From a virus, in the IMG/VR virus record IMGVR_UViG_3300032087_002722, positions 1-32,698 of that record: DNA of 32,698 nt; one strand, written 5' to 3'. Every line of letters starts with the position of its first letter. Position 1 is the first letter of the stretch. Under the pieces are notes generated by a model that was not told where the DNA came from, searched no databases, and worked only from the letters and a program-made list of their open reading frames with translations. Both the position numbers and the translations under genes were made by a program. Of this stretch, positions 27,941 through 32,698 are shown piece by piece.

Positions 27941-27970
27941 GGAGTGGCTCCGCTTCGGCGGAGTCGCTCC
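27941..27970 (+). terminator. stable hairpin with TTCG tetraloop between head genes
   Basis: GGAGTGGCTCCGC and GCGGAGTCGCTCC pair over 13 bp (two wobble pairs in RNA) around a TTCG loop closed by C-G, an exceptionally stable tetraloop. It is followed by ACCCTTTATATG, a weak T tract. It lies 14 nt after the decoration gene stop and 9 nt before the next ATG. It may be a partial terminator, an mRNA 3'-end stabiliser, or a block to ribosomes. Confidence 0.72.
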
Positions 27971-27979
27971 ACCCTTTAT

Positions 27980-28291
27980 ATGGACATCATTACTAAGTTA
28001 CCAGAGAAGTGCTACTCCGGAGAAGAGCTTAACGCTGCTTTCGAGCGTGAGCTACGTATGGGCTTTCAGATGGAAAAAGCCACAGAGAAACAGCGCATGG
28101 ATATTGCGCGTAAAGATGCCCAAAAGCACAAAGGCAAGATTCACCCAGTACTAGGTGAGTGTGTTGCCACAATACCAGCCCGAGACTTCTTCCGACTCGC
28201 CAACAAGTATGGACATGAAGAAGTACACTCGGAAGAATTTCTAAAGTATTACCAGAAGAACTTCAGCGATCTGGCTCCTAACAAGTTCTAA
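27980..28291 (+). CDS. unknown protein, 103 residues, head-tail region
   Basis: The protein begins MDIITKLPEKCYSGEELNAA and is helical and basic, with RKDAQKHKGKIHPVLGECVATIP, and ends LAPNKF. It has no SD: the purine-rich sequences upstream are locked inside the hairpin at 27941-27970. I chose this ATG over a GTG inside the hairpin because the extra N-terminus would be Arg/Ser repeats encoded by the stem. The function is unknown; a head completion role is possible. Confidence 0.73.
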   Translation: MDIITKLPEKCYSGEELNAAFERELRMGFQMEKATEKQRMDIARKDAQKHKGKIHPVLGECVATIPARDFFRLANKYGHEEVHSEEFLKYYQKNFSDLAPNKF

Positions 28292-28293
28292 CT

Positions 28294-28908
28294 ATGCAGA
28301 ATCGGACATACGCACAGTTACTAGATACCATCGAGGCGCTTGCTGGCGTAGACTCGTTCGATCCATCTTCCGAAGAGGGGAAGATTCTGAGCTTTGTTAA
28401 TCGCCGAGCGTTTGCTGCATACAGCGCAAGCTCGGTATGGGAGCGTTTTGTTGTGGTAGGCGAAGAGCGCACCCTTAGCGCCGGGCAACTTGTACCATTT
28501 ACGGAAACCGCCAAGAATAATATAGGTGAGTTCAATCGAATCCACCGCAAGCAACCATTCTTAAACAGTTCAGCACTGGAGTATGACTTCTACGTAGACG
28601 CAGACGGAGCGCACGTAATGAACATTTCACCCACCGATAGCACGTCGGTATGGGTAACATATAAGAAGGAGTTTACCGACTACACCACAAGCTCTACAGA
28701 CATTCCCTTTGAATGGTTTGAGTTCCTTGCCCACGGAGCATATGCCGACTTCCTGCGTATGGATGGGCAGTTGGACGCAGCTATGGTTGAAGAGGACCGA
28801 GCTAAGGAATATCTGATGTGGTCTCTGGAAAAAGCGCAGAGCCGCAACAATAAATCTAACATTGGCAAACGCATAAGAACTTACGGAACAACACAAAGGA
28901 GAGGATAA
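28294..28908 (+). CDS. putative head-tail adaptor
   Basis: This 204-residue protein starts MQNRTYAQLLDTIEALAGVD. Its C-terminal helical region is typical of podovirus adaptor proteins, with SSTDIPFEWFEFLAHGAYAD and EEDRAKEYLMWSLEKAQSRN. These bind under the portal and link it to the tail nozzle. The gene position, after capsid and decoration genes and before tail proteins, agrees. The assignment rests on pattern memory and position. Confidence 0.75.
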   Translation: MQNRTYAQLLDTIEALAGVDSFDPSSEEGKILSFVNRRAFAAYSASSVWERFVVVGEERTLSAGQLVPFTETAKNNIGEFNRIHRKQPFLNSSALEYDFYVDADGAHVMNISPTDSTSVWVTYKKEFTDYTTSSTDIPFEWFEFLAHGAYADFLRMDGQLDAAMVEEDRAKEYLMWSLEKAQSRNNKSNIGKRIRTYGTTQRRG

Positions 28909-28911
28909 ATC

Positions 28912-29178
28912 ATGGGATTCGGAGGACAAGGAATACGTAACAACACACTGGCGTTCTCACTATCTGGTAGTGAGGTAATTGATGACACAGCTGCACACAC
29001 TGGAGAGTGGGGCTGCATTCAAGTCATTAACACGGCAGTTATCGCTTCGATCACAATGCCAAATGTAACGAACTCCGCAGGCTATGCTGGTATCACACTC
29101 GATCCCGGCACACTGATCTATGGAGACATTACAGCAATTACACTTACATCTGGCGTTGTAACAGCACACAATCTCTAG
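28912..29178 (+). CDS. small beta-rich virion-associated protein
   Basis: This 88-residue protein (MGFGGQGIRNNTLAFSLSGS at its start) is mostly beta strand and Thr/Ala/Gly-rich, with IVINTAVIASITMP-like strands and the end TAITLTSGVVTAHNL. Similar small proteins occur next to adaptor or tail genes in environmental phages. A strong SD (AAAGGAGAGGA) precedes the start, which suggests a multi-copy virion part. The exact role is unknown. Confidence 0.73.
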   Translation: MGFGGQGIRNNTLAFSLSGSEVIDDTAAHTGEWGCIQVINTAVIASITMPNVTNSAGYAGITLDPGTLIYGDITAITLTSGVVTAHNL

Positions 29179-29179
29179 T

Positions 29180-30820
29180 ATGCACTCTGGTCTAGGCTTA
29201 ATTCTAAATCGGAACAAGAGCCTTTTCAAAGGGCTTCTGGATAATTTCTCTGGTGCTTCTGCCGCCTACTCATTACGTAGGTTGGCGAAGGGCGAGGGAG
29301 AGGTTGTCCGTGTTCGCCGAGCAAGTGACAATGCGGAACAAGACTTCTCTGCTGCTGCGGTAGCAAGTGGAGCTATGACCGATTGGGTTAATGCCTACAC
29401 CGACCTACCGCTAGACGTAGATAGTGGAGCTGCGGCAGCCTACTCCCTGCGCAACCTTAAAGCATCCTACACGGGCGATGTGGTAGAGGTGCGACGTTCT
29501 AGCGATGACGCAGAGGAATCCTTTACTGCTGCTGAGGTTGCTGATGGTACGCTTGAGAGTTGGGTGGGCGCTGGTAATGACGGACACGTCAAAACTTGGT
29601 ACGACCAGAGCGGCAACACGAATGACGCAACTCAGACTGACACTGCAAAGCAGCCAAAGATTGTTGAGGGTGGGTCTTTGCTGGCTGACGGCGTAAAGTT
29701 TGACGGCACGGATGATGGATTGAGATACGATGGTTTGGTATTAACGTCTGGTACATTTTTCTCGACGTCTGTGGTAACTCACGCAGATGGAACGAATACA
29801 GCTCAAGGGCAGATTTACGGGCAATATCCCGGTAATGGTCGTTGGTATCTTACGGCTGCAGCCAATGACGAATATCAATTTTTTGCTAGTTGTGACGTTG
29901 AAAGCATCACTCAAGTATATGGGTTTATCCCGCCAGTTACAAAGCTGTTAACGGCGCAGGGAGATGGAAGTAACTTTATAGGATTTTCGGACGGACTAAA
30001 CATCGGTTCAGATACTTATGACACTTTCAATCCAGCGCAAAACAACAGCGATTTTACCATTGGCTTTGACCACGATGGCACTAGACCATTTGATGGTTCG
30101 GTCGCTGAAATAATCATCTACAACTCCGACCAGAGCGACAACCGTATAGCCATTGAGGCTAACATCGGTGACTACTACGGCATTAACCTGCCAGCAGGTG
30201 TCGACTCCGGCAACAATGAAGTGGATGGCTTTGTAACTAAATGGTACGACCAGAGCGGCAATGGTAATGATGTAGTACAGACGACTGCTGCAAACCAGCC
30301 GAAGATTGTAAATAGTGGCTCACTTGTTACTGGCGGTATGCGCTTCGATGATAATCAGTTCTTAGAGACAGTTCCTACATTTACATACGGCAGCGGCACT
30401 ACACTGTCTACGTTTATTACTAACAGTTCGGATGGAGATGAGAACGCGTATCTGTTAAGATTCTCCAGCGACTACATTATTTACAATACTGGAGGCGGTG
30501 TACGCAGGGCATTTGCTGGAACTAATGCGAATGCTGGTAATGTCACTGGAGGCGAAGAGCTGTGGACAACAATATCTGAGCTAAATACTGCTGGCGGTAC
30601 GTCTAATTTCTATGTTGACGGAACTCTTACTTCGGCTGCGGACGCTCCCATTGGAACAGGAACCGTGTCGAATCGAGTCCTAAACATTGGTGGCAGTGGA
30701 GCAACTACTCACTGGAACGGAACTGTAAACGAAGTGATTCTCTACGCTACCGACCAGTCCTCCAATCGTACGGCAATCGAGGCAAACATTGCAGACGAAT
30801 ACGGAATAACACTTCCTTAA
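29180..30820 (+). CDS. tail protein with duplicated LamG-like (concanavalin-type) modules
   Basis: This 546-residue protein is built of repeats. AYSLRRL...VVRVRRASDNAEQDF (about 29-70) recurs at about 87-128. TWYDQSGNTNDATQT...QPKIVEGGSL (about 139-167) recurs at about 354-382. A closing segment IIIYNSDQSDNRIAIEANIG (about 311-330) recurs at the C-terminus. The AYSLR...YTG..V.VRR.SD and YDQSGN.ND signatures are those of LamG-like or GH54-related beta-sandwich domains that bind or cut sugars. It probably sits on the tail as a glycan-binding fibre or spike part. The first AYSLR unit lacks a following sandwich, so it looks like a partial duplication. Confidence 0.88.
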   Translation: MHSGLGLILNRNKSLFKGLLDNFSGASAAYSLRRLAKGEGEVVRVRRASDNAEQDFSAAAVASGAMTDWVNAYTDLPLDVDSGAAAAYSLRNLKASYTGDVVEVRRSSDDAEESFTAAEVADGTLESWVGAGNDGHVKTWYDQSGNTNDATQTDTAKQPKIVEGGSLLADGVKFDGTDDGLRYDGLVLTSGTFFSTSVVTHADGTNTAQGQIYGQYPGNGRWYLTAAANDEYQFFASCDVESITQVYGFIPPVTKLLTAQGDGSNFIGFSDGLNIGSDTYDTFNPAQNNSDFTIGFDHDGTRPFDGSVAEIIIYNSDQSDNRIAIEANIGDYYGINLPAGVDSGNNEVDGFVTKWYDQSGNGNDVVQTTAANQPKIVNSGSLVTGGMRFDDNQFLETVPTFTYGSGTTLSTFITNSSDGDENAYLLRFSSDYIIYNTGGGVRRAFAGTNANAGNVTGGEELWTTISELNTAGGTSNFYVDGTLTSAADAPIGTGTVSNRVLNIGGSGATTHWNGTVNEVILYATDQSSNRTAIEANIADEYGITLP

Positions 30821-30821
30821 C

Positions 30822-31211
30822 ATGTACTTACTACTCGGACAATCTGGCGAAGAATACGCAAAGGCACTTAGTGCAGGGCTGTGGAAACTGTCTCGACCTA
30901 ATGCAGACAACGAGACGACACAATACTACTCTGGCTGGATCACCCATGCCGACGGTCGCGTTGCGCTCCATGTTCCAGACGATACGCAGCCCATCCATGG
31001 AGAGTCCGACGTTGCTGCATTTCTTCCACTAATTACCAAGGAAGGTTTACCGCAGCAGGCAATCGACGGTTTCGCCAACGCCATCACAAATGGCAAGGGT
31101 AAGCGTCTATCATTTCTCTCTATCATACAAGCATCACCTACATTCTCAGCCGATCTGCGTACGCGCGAACAACTAGAAGCAGACGGCTGGTTCCCAACTG
31201 AGGAAATTTAA
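30822..31211 (+). CDS. unknown tail-associated protein, 129 residues
   Basis: The protein begins MYLLLGQSGEEYAKALSAGL, is mixed alpha/beta, and ends REQLEADGWFPTEEI. It is encoded between two glycan-binding-type tail proteins and ends in a TAATG overlap with the second. A chaperone or tail-completion role is possible from position alone; no motif is recognised. Confidence 0.75.
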   Translation: MYLLLGQSGEEYAKALSAGLWKLSRPNADNETTQYYSGWITHADGRVALHVPDDTQPIHGESDVAAFLPLITKEGLPQQAIDGFANAITNGKGKRLSFLSIIQASPTFSADLRTREQLEADGWFPTEEI

Positions 31212-32698
31212 TGGCTCAATACTACGATCTAGGCACAATCACACTACCTACGGCGCTCCGTACTGTCAACGTATCGAACAGTACTGAACTCGATACAGCT
31301 ATAACCAATGCGATTCCGGGCGACCGTATCGTTCTGGCTAATGGTACATACACATCTGGTGTGTCGATCAAGGACCTAGATGGTACTGCGGCAAACCCTA
31401 TCGTATTCGTAGCCGCAAACGCAGGGCAGGCAACGATCACGGGATCTGTGCATGGTCGCAACATCGGCATAGCCAATTCCTCATACCTAGAATTTTACAG
31501 CCTACATTTTACTGGAGCCTCTACGTGGGGCTTTACTATTGGTAAGGCGTTCTCGACTGATCCCAACTTTACCACAGGCGGTCACCATATTAAGATTGTT
31601 GACTGCGAGATTAGCAACTCTGGGCAGCAAACGTTAAAGGTTAATAGTAATAGCTATAACGTAGATATCATTGGTAACCGCATTCACGGCACTGGTGTGT
31701 CTGGTGGCAATAACGCATATTCAGAGGGCATCTATGTCGGTGACGGCACGACTACGGCAGACAGGTCTCACGACATTCTAATCCAAGGCAACCACATCTA
31801 CGACATCGGTAACGCCAATGCTTGGGGCGAGGCTATCGACATTAAGGTTACAGTCTACAACATTACAGTAGTAGATAACCTTATCGAGAACGTGGTGGTC
31901 AACTCACAGGGCGCAATTACGGTACTGCTTAACACAAGAAGCTACCCAGTTGGCGAAACCGATCCAAACATTGTTATCTCTCGTAATGTTATCCACAATG
32001 TAACAAAGCGAGTTGGTGGATATAATGGCTCTGGTATTTCGGCTGGCTCCAATGGCGTTCTTGTAACTAATAATGTAATTTGGGACTGTGAAGAAAACTC
32101 CATCATTGTTACAAAGGACGCTTCAAATACGACAGGCGACTTTACGATCTATAACAATACCTGTTGGGATGGCATTTCGGTTAACGGCTACGGCGTTTAC
32201 CAAAACAACCCAGTAACGCTAATCCAGAAGAACAACTTAATCAAAGGGTCTGGCGCCACATCGGACGACTATACTGCCGTAGACGCGGACTGCGTAGGAC
32301 CAACTACAGGTACGGCGATTTATAGCACCTATACGGGGTCTGGCTTCCAGTTAGCGCAAACCAGTGCAGCGGTTTCTTCTGGAGTTCAACTTACTGAAGT
32401 TACCGACGACGTAACGGGCGCAGTTCGTCCCGGCGGCAACTACAGCATGGGTGCGTTCAGCTCGCTCACTGGCAACCCACCGCTGAATTACACAGTTACA
32501 TTCTCTGTTAATGGCAATGGTTCTATCTCTGGAACCAACCCTCAGACGTTAAATACAGGGCACAGCACTTCGTCGGTCACGGCAGTTCCAGATGCAGGTT
32601 ATAAGTTTACTGGATGGACTGGTGGTACCACTAGCTCGGACAATCCCTTAATTATTGCTAACGTAACGTCCGATTTAGCTGTCGTTGCTAACTTTGTA
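31211..32698 (+). CDS. right-handed beta-helix tail spike with InlB-like repeat, 3'-truncated
   Basis: The frame is open for 496 codons to the window edge. Residues about 15-370 form a pectate-lyase-type parallel beta-helix, with many turns of the kind NVDIIGNRIHGTG, DILIQGNHIYDIG and NITVVDNLIENVV. A linker (RPGGNYSMGAF, about 409-419) follows. From about 426 a divergent InlB B-repeat-like domain begins (YTVTFSVNGNGSISG, then DAGYKFTGWTGG). Phage beta-helix proteins of this kind are receptor-binding spikes, often depolymerases; a catalytic acid set cannot be assigned here. InlB-like repeats usually occur on bacterial surface proteins. More repeats may follow beyond the edge. Confidence 0.9.
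   Translation, partial: MAQYYDLGTITLPTALRTVNVSNSTELDTAITNAIPGDRIVLANGTYTSGVSIKDLDGTAANPIVFVAANAGQATITGSVHGRNIGIANSSYLEFYSLHFTGASTWGFTIGKAFSTDPNFTTGGHHIKIVDCEISNSGQQTLKVNSNSYNVDIIGNRIHGTGVSGGNNAYSEGIYVGDGTTTADRSHDILIQGNHIYDIGNANAWGEAIDIKVTVYNITVVDNLIENVVVNSQGAITVLLNTRSYPVGETDPNIVISRNVIHNVTKRVGGYNGSGISAGSNGVLVTNNVIWDCEENSIIVTKDASNTTGDFTIYNNTCWDGISVNGYGVYQNNPVTLIQKNNLIKGSGATSDDYTAVDADCVGPTTGTAIYSTYTGSGFQLAQTSAAVSSGVQLTEVTDDVTGAVRPGGNYSMGAFSSLTGNPPLNYTVTFSVNGNGSISGTNPQTLNTGHSTSSVTAVPDAGYKFTGWTGGTTSSDNPLIIANVTSDLAVVANFV

Noticed and set aside
1-32698. tRNA, rRNA, integrase, transposase or attachment sites
   Set aside because: I looked for tRNA T-loop patterns, recombinase motifs and terminal repeats and saw none; a covariance-model scan would be needed to exclude tRNAs fully.

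Overview
The window is most of the genome of a tailed double-stranded DNA phage with a probable short-tailed (podovirus-like) virion. The marks are a P22/phiEco32-sized portal (727 residues), an SU10-like HK97-fold major capsid protein (DUF5309 type), a two-domain large terminase, a scaffold, a very large internal virion protein and beta-rich receptor-binding proteins. Nothing fixes the host. The B12-dependent ribonucleotide reductase, the LamG-like and InlB-like repeats in tail proteins, and translation leaders that often lack a Shine-Dalgarno (SD) sequence fit an environmental bacterial host, but this is inference.

The layout is two opposed transcription units. From a 723-bp divergent control region (18941-19663) a leftward operon runs to 4626. 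It starts with a run of tiny, mostly unknown early-type genes (14.8-18.9 kb). It continues with two double-HTH proteins, three HNH endonucleases, a Cas4/RecB-like nuclease, a SWIM zinc-finger protein, small membrane and zinc-ribbon proteins, a secreted transglutaminase-like protein, a calcineurin-like phosphatase, a T7 gp4-like primase-helicase, a C5-cytosine methyltransferase with a complete second frame overprinted on it, and a monomeric class II ribonucleotide reductase. The rightward unit starts with a ribbon-helix-helix regulator and goes through small and large terminase, portal, scaffold, capsid, decoration-like, adaptor-like and tail-fibre genes to the right edge. The left edge carries rightward internal virion protein genes that meet the leftward operon at a hairpin terminator (4558-4586). 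If the genome is circular or permuted, the unseen part lies between the tail fibre and the internal virion proteins.

Many leftward genes are joined by ATGA, GTGA or TAATG overlaps, which points to translational coupling. I found about a dozen genes of 25-57 codons by reading the gaps. Where leftward genes do not overlap, the spacer is often a G-free, CA-rich leader instead of an SD sequence.

The control region holds the best candidates for new biology. It has two leftward 17-bp elements that resemble T7-type phage RNA-polymerase promoters, iterated 9-bp repeats, palindromes, a 30-bp alternating purine-pyrimidine tract, and two adjacent 26-bp repeats whose internal hairpins differ only by compensatory base pairs. 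No RNA polymerase, DNA polymerase or recognisable endolysin is in the window; they may lie in the unseen part or be supplied by the host.
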